Shown here: piece by piece, positions 12,045-23,290 of the stretch
How positions within the stretch are numbered: position 1 is the first letter of the stretch
Layout of the letters: the number at the start of each line of letters is the position of its first letter
Assembly (NCBI GenBank): GCA_014529385.2
Contig: CM043960.1
Span: forward strand, 73,877,410-73,941,409
Direction of reading: 5' to 3'
From: Adiantum capillus-veneris
Taxonomy: Eukaryota; Streptophyta; Polypodiopsida; Polypodiales; Pteridaceae
DNA length: 64,000 nt
Notes under the pieces: generated by a model
Told to the model about the DNA's origin: nothing
Database searches by the model: none
What the model saw: the letters and a program-made list of their open reading frames with translations, nothing else
Program-made: the position numbers and the translations under genes

Positions 12045-15000
12045 TATTAGCAATAACTTGCCTTATTTCCTTCTTTTGGAGCAAAATCATTTAACTTTTT
12101 GAAAAAATTGTGTGGGCTCAACCCATCTTTTATTAGTGCCCCTGTTGCCCTATCTATTCCTCAAATTGGTGGTATATTTTGCAGCGATAGTGCAGCTCTT
12201 GAAGTTGTCAAGGAACTCCACAACCATCTTTGCTCCCTAGGTGACTCTAACCTTTTAGAGATGGTACCCAAGGTATCCAAGGTTTTTCCTTTCCTTCCTC
12301 TTAGAGTGATTGAAATTGAATCCTTTGGTGTGGACCACCAGCTTTGGGCTCTACCTAACAAAGCTTTTTTGGCACCTATTCTTAGTGAAACTTGGATATA
12401 TCTGGCTAACCTCTCAACTACCACTATTGAGGATTGTAGACTCAAAATTCTGAAAGGAGGCTAGTTCTTAGACAAAGGAGAACTCATTAAAGATCCCTTC
12501 AATCTCAACTTGATAGACCACTCCAAGTGCTTCTCTTATATAGATCTATACATACGGACAAAAGGGAACATGGAGTTTGCTAAAAGTAATCCTGATTTCT
12601 ACACAAAATCCATCTGGAATGTTTTTTGACCTTATGTTAAATGTGCTTGTAAATTTCTTAACCCTAAAGCTTCATGCGAATCCAACATTATGTGGTTTGA
12701 CCATGCTATCGAGTTTATCCTCAATCATTTGGACCAGCTCTTTCCTGAAAAATCGGTGGACTCTCATATGTCTCTCATCTGCTCTTGGCTAGGTGGCTAG
12801 TCCAAACAATTAGTTATTGCTCAGATTTTCTCTCAACATTTTTCGTGGACTTATGCTAGGTATCCTCAAAGAATTGAAAGCTGATGAACCTGGGACATAT
12901 TTAACTACCTATGCAAATTACAAGGGTGTTAAGATTATCACCAGTCTTCTCAAGCCTTATATTGATGATGATGATTCCCCCTCACTGAAAAGACCCAACT
13001 CTCTTGCCACCCCTAATTCTTTCACTTCATTCTTGACACCCAGCTTCTGCTCTAATTTTACTAGAGGAAATGGGAAGAGGTAGGAACACCCCTATCAAGC
13101 ACCTTCTTGACTTATGATCAATTATGATTGTGTAGGTTGCTATTGGCCCTTGTGGAAGATTGTCTCTCACCAAAAAGACATCTGGCAAAAAATATATTTA
13201 GGAACATTGTCTTTTTCAAAATGTACTTCTGGATTGGGTACACCCTAAAACACTTTTTTGTGAATGTTTTAACTTATTGTTTGAAAACCATGAGATACTT
13301 GATAATGATAATGTTCTTATTGGTTGGAAATATCAACAACCTATTAAGAATGTGGTCTACAGTAATGATTTCTTACGACACAGCACTATGCCAGATTGTG
13401 ATTGTGATAAATTTCTCCCATACTGCAAATATTTTGATACTTATGGCTTACATGTCTGTACTTGTAATCTGGATCTCATTGAAAACACCACAATCTGAAA
13501 AATCATAGTTAAGGGACTTAATCATATACCCACTTTTCCTAGAAACCCATATCTTGCTTTAGCAACTTTGCTTAGTTGTTCAACTGACCTTGTCATTAAT
13601 CTTCAGCTGGAGAAGACGGTCCTACTGGACTTAGTTAAATTGGTTGAAAAATGCTTCTTTCAAAAGATCTCACATATACCATTTCAATGTTGTCTACTAA
13701 TAGCTCTTGGATTACAACACAACTAGTTGACAATTTTCAAAAAATTTCACACAACTGGTTTATTGTTGGACTTGATAAAAGCTCCAATTTTCCCACTCTT
13801 ATATGCAAAAACCTGGCTTGGAATGCAAACCACTCTAGGATTTCTAGCAAGGAATTTACGCCACTTAATACTTCCTCCTATGAAGTCACCTTATAATATT
13901 TCAAAAAATCTAGAAAGTATAGGGTATTCTATTCAAACTACCAAACTTCCTATACTTTTTCCCACCTATAAGTAAAACAAGCATAAATTTAGATGGATAT
14001 CTGATGCCTCGAATAGTATTTTTTCTAGCATTACCAAAGATATTACCCTTTGCCTTGACCTTATTCTTTCAGAATTTGAAAATGTCTATGCCTACAGAGA
14101 ATCTTCTCTAACTTTCTTCAAACTCAGTATAACACATTCTGGATGGTAAAAAATGCCACTGACGTTACTCTAAACCTCCCCAAATAAATTTTTTATCTCT
14201 TCACAAAACTAATATTACTTAGTGCTATGAGAATATACCTTTGGAAGTGAATTAGGACCTAAAGATGTTTTATATCAGATGATTAAGTTGGCCTTCAAGA
14301 ATGCTAGGATGAATGGCTTCTCTTACATATCACTCCCCGGAAAACCTAGATGGATTAAAAAATCACAATCTTCTCATCCACTTCACTTTGATGAGGTAAA
14401 ACTATTTAATAACATATCTTGGGTACTTGATAACTGTACAATTCTCTTCGGAGGACAATGCTTTAATCAAAGCTAGGAGATTCCCATGGGATTTTCATGC
14501 TCACCTATAATATGTAATATATACTTAGCCTTCTTTGAATACAAATGGTTTCTTAAAACCATGAGTGACAAAAGGGTGACAGCACGTATAGGTGGTACCA
14601 CTTTTTGCACCTTTTAGTGGTACCCTTTAAAAAAAGTGGGGACCGGTAAGATTTTTGCAAAAAAAATTAAAACTTGTCTGACTTTATAGTTTTAAATTCT
14701 ACATGGAAAAATATTTCCATTGATATTTAACATGCTAGTTTATTTTACAAGTAACACATGAAGATGGGGCTTGTAAAGTGCTACCAAAGGACTGTCAAAG
14801 ACACCAGTTTTTGGTACCACCAATACATGCTTTCACCCAAAAGTAATTATCATAAACTTTCACTTTTCAATCATACTTACAGATATATGGATGACTTATT
14901 AAGCCTCAACAATAGATTATTCTCGGATGAGATTAATCATGTCTATCCTAATTGCTTAAAAATTGAACCATCCTTTAAACATGGGTTTACTACACGAACA

Positions 15001-15360
15001 TGCTTTTTTTTGCCACTACTCACAGTTCCTTAACTTTTCAATTAGACTGCATAACCCGTGTGTAGGAAACTATGACCAAAAGTTCTCTTGGAAAAAGACA
15101 TGTTAGATATTCCACCAATTGGATTCCTAAAAAAGAACAACAACCAGCCACATAAAGCTGCTCATAGTACTTGTATCAGCCTCCTATACCTTAAAGTATA
15201 CTCCTTTTGTAACTTGGGAAGATATTAAGATACTTGTACATAAATTTTTCCTTAATGGATTCAAAAGAAAGGACATAATTAGCAAAATCACACAATCCTT
15301 TTCTCAAAACAATTGGCCAGGATTAGATTTCAACCACAATAACCTCATTTCTATGATTAG
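12045..15360 (+). pseudogene. Broken reverse-transcriptase polyprotein (Penelope-like or related)
   Basis: Successive plus-strand fragments with frameshifts give blocks in a sensible order. At 13.38-13.50 kb a Cys-rich segment (PDCDCDKFLPYCKYF, GLHVCTCNLDLIEN) resembles a 'C.C....GHVvTgDL' block known from RT proteins of uncharacterised elements. At about 13.98-14.06 kb there is FRWISDASNSIFSSITKDIT. Near 14.22 kb a CYENIPLE block occupies the 'TLYTnIPh' place. At about 14.46-14.52 kb there is a GGQCFNQS, stop, EIPMGFSCSPIICNIYL segment (the Q..GIPMG..cSP...n.yL motif). At 14.88 kb there is YRYMDDLLSLNN, the catalytic box with both Asp residues, and at 14.94 kb VYPNCLKIE. After 15.02 kb SQFLNFSIRLHN and a thumb-like tail follow. 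At least six stops or frameshifts break it. Confidence 0.65.
14593..14624. repeat. Small perfect-arm hairpin inside the RT region
   Basis: GGTACCACT and its complement AGTGGTACC are separated by a 14-base loop. It interrupts the coding trace between the GIPMG and YMDD blocks, so it is probably part of a small insertion that split the RT. Confidence 0.6.
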
Positions 15361-15436
15361 GTAGTAGGCCCACTCACAATGGGCCTTCTATCGACCCATT
15401 GTGTATGGTGCATGGGACAAGGTGGGTACACAAACA

Positions 15437-16513
15437 CACACACGCACACACACACACGCACACGCACACACACACACACACATGTATACTTATATAGCAG
15501 TTAGAATATTAATTTTTTTAAACTTCCTCACAAAGGTTACTATTTACCTTAGTCTAATTTCCTAAAATTATAGTATAGTTTATTTAGGGGGACATACCCC
15601 CGACATACCTCTCCCTGCTATCCTCACATGGGTACCCATCGCTATGTATATCATGCATAAAACTTTGGCTTCATTACTACCCTAACATTTCATGCCCCCA
15701 CTCTCTCTATCTCGCTTGACTGTACTACTATACACTGCAGCCTACCGTGTACACCTACATGCAATCTCTCTCCCTCTCAACCCCTAGTACGCGAGCACGA
15801 CAGGCCATGAGGCAGCTTGGGAACCTATAGCCGCTAAAGACTCAGATCATGGGGTGCCTTTCACGTTGAGAAAATCAAATGGTCTCTAAAAGGTGAGGGT
15901 GCTTTGAGCCCCTCACTTAGTCTGTGCGTATTCTTTCTTTGCATGTGTATTTCAAAGTGACGTGTGTGGGCTTTGATACTGTGCTGATATGGAGGTTGTT
16001 GAACTACCATCTCAAGTCGGTCCTACTACTAGTTTGGGTGATGTTTTGTTATTTGTGCAGTTATTGACTGGCTTTTAATTGTTTTTTGGGGAATATTATG
16101 CTGGGAATACATACTGTGCATGAACTCATTGATTGCAGGAAGTTTCTTTTGGATACTATGTCGCAACTGCATACCGTGCATGAGCTAGGATAGGTTATTT
16201 TTGCTATCCGAGCAGTTACCGAACTGGCTTTAACTGGGTTTTTTTTAATATTATACCGCGACTGCATACTGTGCATGAACCGAGTGTTTGTAGGAGAGTT
16301 GGTAAAAAATATGGCTTGCAGTATTTCATTTTCTTTTATAAAACTGGAGATGTTCATTGAGAGGATCAATCGCTTTGTAATCCATAAATTGATCATGCTG
16401 AGTACTTATGTTTTTTTGGCTTTTTCATGGTAGGACGTTGGTTCTTTCATTAATGTGGGTTATGACCCAAAAACAATTTGTAAACTTGTGTATTGCCTTA
16501 TGGTTGAGGCTTC
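15437..16513 (+). repeat. Right copy of the ~1.05-kb direct repeat
   Basis: Matches 9159-10,202 from the CA microsatellite to GGTTGAGGCTT with scattered substitutions and small indels. Homology then stops abruptly on both sides. Confidence 0.8.
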
Positions 16514-17471
16514 AAGATATAATTTACGCACAGCTAAGGGGACTCATATCTAACATTTGACCCTTACTCTTGATATACCTCATGGCTTTAGGGCAAAAGA
16601 TAATTTTTTTGTCAAAAGAAAAATCAAATGAAAATTATAACACCAAAAAATAAAGCAATACCTTTTTTGTTGTTTGATCAATGGATCCGCATTTCAAAGT
16701 GCTTCCCCCTTCCTAGTTTGAGTTCTCTTGAATGACAATGAGACATCAAGGTTGTGTTATAAATGGGAAAAAAAAAAGTATCTTAAGCAAGGCCTTGTAA
16801 TCTGGCCCTATGTATGCATACACAGTCATTACATGGAAAAATTAATGTTGTGCGAGAGGCGGGTCTTAAGAAAGGTGCTTAAGGCATTTTTTGTCGAGGC
16901 TTACTTGTGCTTGAGTTAATGAGCACGTACCATGCAACAGATGTTGTAATTTTGCATCACTCTTTTTAATCATTGAGGGTTGAAATGGCTTCTTGACATG
17001 AACTTGGGTTTGAATTTTAGGACGCCATATCGATGTGTTGGATTGTGATTTCTGCCACTATGGTGTTGCCATTGAGTGGATTTTCATCATTTTGGTGTAA
17101 ATGGAAGTTTTGTGTTTCAAAATCCATACTTGTTGTGTCTCTTGTTGCGCAGTAATAGGTTTTTTGGGCACCCCACAATTGTTTATATCGGACTAATTGT
17201 GGTTTTGGGATCATAAATTATTGGAGTTGGCATAGAATTTGCAACTCGTATGGCGTTTGAGGTGACCATTGAATCTCATTGTGGACTTTGACTTGGCTGA
17301 GATAACCCTTGTAGTTTCATTTTTGGTACAATAAAATTTGCATCAATTTTGGGAGTATTCTTAGGTATCCAAATTTTGCGGTTAGAAAGTGTTTGTGGCT
17401 TTGGCGGTTGAACTATGGCCGGTTTCTTCTTTGGTACCCAAATTTTTGTATGTATCCATTTCGGCCTTCTT
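16514..17471. other. No gene recognised
   Basis: Stop-rich sequence with no motif, repeat or RNA gene that I can support. Confidence 0.4.
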
Positions 17472-17740
17472 GATTCTTCATTTACTGAGAAAGGTAACTA
17501 TGTCTCTAATCATGCATTGTGCCCAGCAATAGCCTGTGGTTCACTTCTATAGTTAGAGAGTAAATGAAGAATCTAAAAGAGTCTCTAACTATAGAAGTGA
17601 ACCATAGGCTATTGCTAGGCACAATGCATGATTAGAGACATAGTTACCTTTCTCAGTAAAAGGTGACTATGTCTCTAATCATGCATTGTGCCGAGCAATA
17701 GCCTGTGGTTCACTTCTATCGTTAGAGACTCTTTTGGAGA
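17472..17740. repeat. Large foldback: arm, inverted arm, and a third arm copy
   Basis: Bases 17,482-17,558 and 17,583-17,659 are inverted complements over 77 bp with about two mismatches and a 24-base loop. A third copy in the first orientation follows at about 17,661-17,727, ending GTTAGAGACTCTTTT. The flank GATTCTTCATTTA at 17,472 also has its complement inside the loop at 17,561. This looks like a MITE or foldback element with a duplicated arm. A long hairpin RNA would form if it were transcribed. No transposase is nearby and no clear target duplication was found. Confidence 0.8.
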
Positions 17741-17963
17741 GAAAATGGTTAACGATAGAGACATATGTATCTAGCTATTGACACCTCAAGAGGGCTCAAA
17801 TGAAGTATATAATCATGCTAGATTTAATATAAGGTAGAAAAAAACCATTATTTCTTTTCGACCCAGCTCATTTTGACCTATTTGATGTTACTAATGTGAT
17901 GTACAAGGTTGATTACCTGGTGACCTTGAAGTTACACCTCCAGTGAAAATGTCTATCATCACA

Positions 17964-17968
17964 TACGT
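17964..17968. repeat. Target-site duplication TACGT (left)
   Basis: TACGT precedes the left LTR and is repeated immediately after the right LTR at 26,845-26,849, as expected for Ty3 integrase insertion. Confidence 0.85.
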
Positions 17969-19569
17969 CGTAACATTTAATGGTCTAGTAACTTGTGTCT
18001 AGCGGAAAATAGCATGAACATAGTGATCATTCCATTAGAATAGCTTCCTAATGAGAATAACAAGAGTGCTTGGGTAGAGAGAGCAACAAAAAGTATAACA
18101 CCTAGTTAGATAGCATGAACACTACTTCAAAAGAAAGAGAAATTAAGCAATTGACAACTATTGAGGACCGGATTTGCATGGAGCCGGTCCCCCCTCCAAA
18201 AGGCTTTGTATTATGGTTTCTCCTATCAAGAGAGACATTTCACAATACAATTCTTTGTGTTCCTTCAATACTAGCTAGTGCATTGAAGATGGAAACTTCA
18301 TGCACTAAGCAAAACACTTATCAAACACAACATCAATTCCCTCACCATCTCATACCCAAGCCCTCACACACCTTCAAAGATGGTGAGAGCTAGCGGGGTA
18401 TGAGAGTAGATTGAGAGGAAGAAGGACTATTCTTACAAGAAAGATGTACATCTCCTCACATAATCACTCATATTAGCATAGCTTAGCTTAGTAGTTAGCA
18501 TGGTAGAGGAGATGAGCATGCATTGAAGCTTGCTCTTGGTTGGATTTGCATCACAAAGCAAAGAGTTGTTTATGTAGGCCTCCCTTCTCACAAACTTGGA
18601 GTAGGTGGTAAGCTTTCCATTCAAGCTTGAGAAGGAGAGAGAGTCTTCTTTGCTTCAAACATGAGATTGTGTGAGTGTGTGTGTGATAATGCCTTGCAAA
18701 AATCAGCCCCCCTCTCTCTCTTGGCCAACCTCTGTTGCTATTTGCTCATCCTCCCACCTCATTAGACCTCCCCAGGGCTAGCCAATGGAAATTAAGCAGC
18801 ATAAGTGGTCGTCTTTTGACATGTGTCCCCCTTTCCCCTTTTGTGAGAGATTTAGGTAATTAATTAATTCAATTAAACTCTCATTGGACCCCTTTGCCTC
18901 GTGGCCAATAGGAATCAGGCAAGCCACTGGGCTGTTGAATGTTCATTGGACCCCTTGGGAGACTGTCCCAGAGTCTTCTAGAGAGCTTAATTCTAATTGT
19001 TTCTTTTTATTAAGTGTTTTTAACTTAATTAAACTAGATTTACTCTAGCTGGATTCTCATTGGTCCACCTCTAAGGCCATCCAATAGGAACTGAGTACAC
19101 CTTGTGGGCATATGGGCTAAGGAGCTGACATGTGTCCCTCATTCCCTTTATGAAAGGGATCTTGTGTGTGTGTGTGTGTGTGTGTGTGTGAGTTTCTCTC
19201 TCATCTCCTACTTCTAGGGCTCACTCCCCCTTATGTATGGATGGTTGAAGTCTTTTGGGACCCACACAAAGCATCCAATTTCCCTAGGCTTTTGACCTTT
19301 GGCCAGAACCTTTGAATTTTGGAACCTTAGCATTTTGGAAGTCTTAATGGGCTGAACCTTAGGGTATTTTAAGCCCATTGGTGCACATTTGTCTTTTGCA
19401 TATGCCCCCCTTTTGGATCCGTATTTTCCCTCCTTTGGATCCCTACTGTGGCCAGTCTGCTAGCTTAACCAATATTCTAGCTTTTTCTCCCCTAGAACTT
19501 CCCCATATTCAATGATCAGTTTAATATGAGAAAATCATTTAGGAGAATTGGATATTGATTATTATGACA
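17969..19569 (-). repeat. 3' LTR of the chromovirus
   Basis: 1601 bp, the partner of 25,250-26,844. On the plus strand it begins CGTAACATTTAATGG (TG has become CG) and ends TTGATTATTATGACA. It contains a (GT)n tract near 19,155-19,191 that is shorter in the other copy. A 92-codon frame at 18,115-18,393 is also open in the other LTR at 25,396; it is antisense to the element and I attach no function to it. Confidence 0.9.
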
Positions 19570-19584
19570 TTACTTCTTTCTTGA
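19570..19584 (-). other. Polypurine tract of the chromovirus
   Basis: On the minus strand the bases just before the 3' LTR read CAAGAAAGAAGTA, a purine-rich run in the expected place. Confidence 0.6.
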
Positions 19585-19949
19585 AATGATACTCATCCTT
19601 GACTATGGGGTAGAGAAGATAAAGCATATGCATTAGTCCTTTTTCCTAGTTGGTAGAGGATCCCTATGTTACCCTACGACATCGTTCTAGAATGGATGAC
19701 TAGTCCATTTGGTGCTTGAGAGCCTAAGCTGCCACAAGCATGTCTACACATTAGTCCCATCAATCTTCCATAGTAGAGTGACAAGCTGTACTTGGTGTTT
19801 GGGAGACGTCGTCTCCGCAAACTTGATCTAAGCATGCATACTACAGAGTCTTATAAGACAAAAATTTTGTTCATTTTTAACATTTGTACATTTGCTTACT
19901 CTAGGGAAGCATTGTAAGCATTGACAAGGTTTAGGTTATCCTTTAATTG

Positions 19950-20095
19950 TATGCCTTGCATCCATCTAGCATCTTCAAAAGGATAATTCTTAAACTTAAC
20001 AAGATATTGTCAGATAGTCTTACCGCCTCTTAGTACCTTGACTTTATGCTGGAGAATGGACACGGGCAGCAGCACCTCTTCTTGGTCCTTGATCT
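19950..20095 (-). pseudogene. Chromodomain at the integrase C-terminus
   Basis: The minus-strand translation reads PVSILQHKVKVLRGGKTI, a stop, QYLVKFKNYPFEDARWMQG, then LKDN. This matches the chromodomain pattern 'IL..r....R...v.qYLVKWK.yp..eATWE....L', with Trp replaced by Phe in YLVKWK and a stop just before QYLVKF. In chromoviruses this module follows the integrase and is thought to guide insertion into particular chromatin. Its presence defines the lineage here. The stop shows that this copy is inactive. Confidence 0.85.
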
Positions 20096-21309
20096 CCGGT
20101 GGGTCTTAAATAGTTGGTTCTTGAGGTGGCTCTCCTTTGTAAGGCTTTAGTAGGCTCACATGGAAAGCATTTTGTATGAGCCAATGGTTGGGAAACTTGA
20201 GTTGATACGCCATCTCATTGATTGGCCTAAGAATTTGGAAGGGACCATAGTACCTTTTTGCTAACTTAGAATAGTACTTCTAGTGTCCCATAGGATTCTT
20301 GCCCGTCGTGTCCCTTAATCGAGCCTTGGGAAATTTGAGTAAGACCCAATCATTTTGTTTAAAGGCTTGGTCTCTTCTGTGCTTGTCAGCATGAGTCTTT
20401 TGCCTTTGCTGTGAGATAGAAATAGCATCCTTAATCTTTTGATAAGATTCTTGTAGGTCTCGGCTATACTCATCTGCAGGCGAAGATCTTCCTATGTACC
20501 TTAAGTAGCAAGGGACTTTTTTATCTTCCCTTAGTTACCTCAAAAGGTGATTTTCCCGTGGAAGTATGTACAATGTTATTATAGGCATACTCCACTAAGG
20601 GTAAGTACTTCTCCCATTGAGATCTTTGATCTACTTCCGTTACATAGGCTTTTAGTAGATTGAGAATTGTTAGGTTATCTATTTCCCTTTGGCCATTCGT
20701 TTGTGGGTGATAGGCCAAAGATAATTTTATCCTTGTTCCTAAATTCTCAAAGAGACCCTTCCAGAAATTACTGGTCATTCTAGTATCTTTGTCCGACACT
20801 ATGGACATTGGCAAGCCATGGTACTTGAAGATTTGTGAAATGAAGAGGGTTGCCATTTGATGAGCTTTGATAGTCTTTTTGACAGGTATAAAATGAGCTT
20901 GTTTACTGAACCTATCTACTATCGTCCATATTCCCGTATTCCCATGGATAGACTTAGGCAATCCAAAGATAAAATCCATGGATATGCTCTCCCATGGTGA
21001 ATTAGGGATTGGCAAAGGTTGAAGCAATCCAGGTTGCTTTCCTCTATCAAACTTCGTCTTTTGGCATACCACACATTTAGAAACATACTCTTGTATGTTT
21101 TCTTTGATGGTAGGCCAATAGAAATATGTTTCAATCCCCTTCAGGGTAGATTGAATCCCTCTATGCCCTGCATAAGGAGGAGCATGATATTCATACATTA
21201 CTTTCTCATGTAGTGAGCTACTAATGCATAGTCTATTTCCGTAGACAAGATAACCATCTTGTAAAGTAAATGGTTCTTCTTTCTTCCCTAGTGCAAGGGC
21301 TGAAATCAC
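20096..21309 (-). pseudogene. Ty3 integrase (INT), frameshifted copy
   Basis: A 262-residue open frame (20,521-21,309) holds the zinc-binding region (H..H at YHAPPYAGHRG and C..C at CVVCQK). It is followed by the DDE core: SMDFIFGLP (first Asp), VSDKDTRMTSNFW (second Asp) and HPQTNGQREIDN (Glu). All three catalytic acidic residues appear retained. Beyond 20,521, in other frames, come the conserved WVLLKFPKARLR and [13 protein letters not shown] (GPY/F-type) segments and [13 protein letters not shown], leading to the chromodomain. It starts in a different frame from RNase H upstream, and stops occur in the C-terminal part, so the full domain is broken. Confidence 0.9.
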
Positions 21310-21815
21310 ATATCTAAAATCGGGATAATAGCATACTCATCTATCATAGAAGATAGATCATTGTGAGTTGCTATGGAAACTGCATTCACTCTCGGCCTTC
21401 TTGAGAGTGCATCGGCTACTTGATTATGCTTGCCAGCAATGTGAGCAATATGAAAATCAAATTGCAAAAGAAAGTTTTCCCACCTCATTTTTTTGTCGAG
21501 GAGCTTGGTCTGTGTTATGAAGTACTTAAGACTTTGGTGATCCGTTAGCAGAATGAAAGGAGTCCCTAATAAATAGTGCTTCCATGAGTCTAAGGCATGT
21601 CGAACTACGAGGAGTTCCTTTTCATATATGCCTAGAGCTTGCTCAACACGGTCGAGCCTTCGACTTTCATAGCCTATGGTGTGCCCTTCTTGAAGAAAAA
21701 CAGCTCCAAGGCAATCACCACAAGCATCACATTGGACCTCAAATGGCTTTGAGAGATTCCCGTAGTGTAAGCACAGGTTGAGAGATAAGCTTTTCTTTAA
21801 GGTTTTCAAAAGCAT
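21306..21815 (-). pseudogene. Ty3 RNase H domain
   Basis: The 169-residue frame contains FEVQCDACGDCLGAVFLQ (first Asp block, usually DAS...GAVL.Q), RRLDRVEQALGIYEKELLVV (catalytic Glu), LGTPFILLTDHQSLKYF (Asp) and HIAGKHNQVADALSRRP (final Asp). The catalytic D-E-D-D pattern is complete. The domain degrades the RNA strand of the RNA-DNA hybrid during reverse transcription. It overlaps the integrase frame by four bases in a different phase, which I read as a decay frameshift. Confidence 0.9.
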
Positions 21816-21968
21816 TATTCTACTTGGCAGACCATGTGTACCTTACATTTTTCTTTGTTAGGTCATGTAATGGTCCTTCTATTAGTGAGAACTTTTCTAT
21901 CAAGCATCTATAGTACGGACACACACACCTATAAATCTTCTTAATTCATAAAGATTCCTTGGTTTAGG

Positions 21969-22640
21969 TTATCCTTTTATTACCTCTAACTTTGATGGAT
22001 CCATTTGGATGCCATCTTGAGAGATAATGTGACCTAAATACTGAATCTCTTGTAAGAAAAATTCACTTTTCTTTGGATTAACATAAAGTTTATTCTTTCT
22101 TAGAGCTTGAGATATTACCTGGAGGTGTTTCTTGTGCTCGTCTAATGAATTAGAGTAGATGATGATATCATCAAAGAACACTCCAGTAAAGGTTCGTGAG
22201 GCCTGAATAGATTCTCCATCAAGCGTTGAATGTGGTTGGTGCATTGGTCAAGCCAAAAGGCATGACAATGTATTTGTAAAGACCAAAAGTAGTGCGAAAT
22301 GTGGTCTTTACAATGTCTTGATCAACTATCCTTAGTTGATGATAGCCTCTTTTTAGATCAATCCTACTGAAGTAGGTGGATCCTTGTAGCTTATCAAATA
22401 GGTCTTCTACCCACAGAACAGGAAACCTATTCTTGATAGTGATCCTATTTAGTGGTCTATAGTCAACACACATTCGATGTGTGCCGTATTTCTTTTGCAC
22501 TAGTAGCACATGAGAACAAAATGGAGATGAGCTAGGCCTAACCATGCCCTTCTCAACTAACTCATGCACACATAATCTCCTCTTGTTGAGCTCGAGAAAC
22601 TCTATAAGGAGGTTTGTTAGGCAGTGAACTTCCTGGAAGA
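21969..22640 (-). pseudogene. Ty3 reverse transcriptase, split by a frameshift
   Basis: Two frames (22,219-22,710 and 21,969-22,244) together give the RT core. The blocks are LVEKGMVRPSSSPFCSHVLL, MCVDYRPLNRITIKNRFPV, YFSRIDLKRGYHQLRI, the TTFRTTFGLYKYIVMPFGL block, NAPTTFNA, then FFDDIIIYS and the YLGHIISQDGI thumb. The FDDIIIYS box at about 22,151-22,178 keeps both catalytic Asp residues. The break lies just after 'TNAPTTFNA', where the frames overlap by about 26 bases. The segment between the thumb and RNase H (21,815-21,968) is also out of frame. Confidence 0.9.
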
Positions 22641-22914
22641 AGTTCAATTGCATGGGCATCATTGCCTCGTTTAGGAGGTAGCTTACAAGGGATGTTGTCA
22701 ATAAAGACATCTTGAAACCCCTTGAGAAAATTGGATAACTCTAGTTTCTTTTGATTGTGTAATTTTCTTTTGCTAAAACATTAGGTTCATTTTGATAATC
22801 TTTAACAAAAATCATGTACATGGAAATAGAGCTCTTTATTGACTTGTTGAAAGCTTGTGTATGTACAATGGGTATATTGTTACCCATTTCCTTAGCATCT
22901 ATATACATATCTTT

Positions 22915-23290
22915 TCACCTGAACTTAAAGGAGATTCTCCTTTCAAGGAATTTAACATTGGCAGCCATGCGATCAAACCATGGTGCCCCTAGGATTACAT
23001 CCTCATGCTTGAGAGGAGAGATAAAGAAGTCCTCTTTGTCCACATAACTTTGGATATGGAGCCTCAATTTCCCGATTAAGGGAGTGATTGAAGCTTCTTG
23101 CCCCTTGAAAGCACCGTCGACGGGTAGGACATCTCCCATCTCGTAGGCTTGTATGCCTAGCTTGGTGGCCAACTCTATAGATATAAAATTGTGAGTAGAA
23201 CCAGGGTCAAAGAGAATAAAATCATCATGTTCTCTTACCTTTCCCCAAGCATGGCATAGAGGAGATTCTTTGTGGTGAATTTCCTTCTCT
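22915..23290 (-). pseudogene. Chromovirus aspartic protease
   Basis: The frame 22,915-23,697 continues from the zinc knuckle into FILFDPGSTHNFISIELATK (about 23,185-23,225) and then VILGAPWFDRMAANVKF. Plant Ty3 proteases normally read FDSG(S/A)THNFIS, so the active-site triplet D-S-G has become D-P-G. The ILG.PW block is intact. The change probably inactivates the enzyme, which fits the general decay of this copy. Confidence 0.8.

Larger units (their letters stand above)
9159..16513 (+). mobile_element. Decayed retroelement with Penelope-like or related RT between direct repeats
   Basis: Two direct repeats of about 1.05 kb in the same orientation enclose a coding region on the plus strand that ends in a reverse transcriptase (see 12,045-15,360). 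The RT C-terminal end lies under 100 bp before the right repeat, while roughly 1.9 kb separates the left repeat from the first recognisable coding block. Penelope-like elements often carry such repeats ('pseudo-LTRs'), made by partial tandem insertion. The RT block wording also differs from Ty3, copia and L1. No GIY-YIG or other endonuclease is visible. Alternatives are a DIRS-like element or an unrelated RT lying between duplicated DNA. Confidence 0.55.

Noticed and set aside
18115-18393. 92-residue ORF open in both chromovirus LTRs
   Set aside because: It is antisense to the element, without recognisable domain. The LTRs share ancestry, so shared openness is weak evidence of coding.
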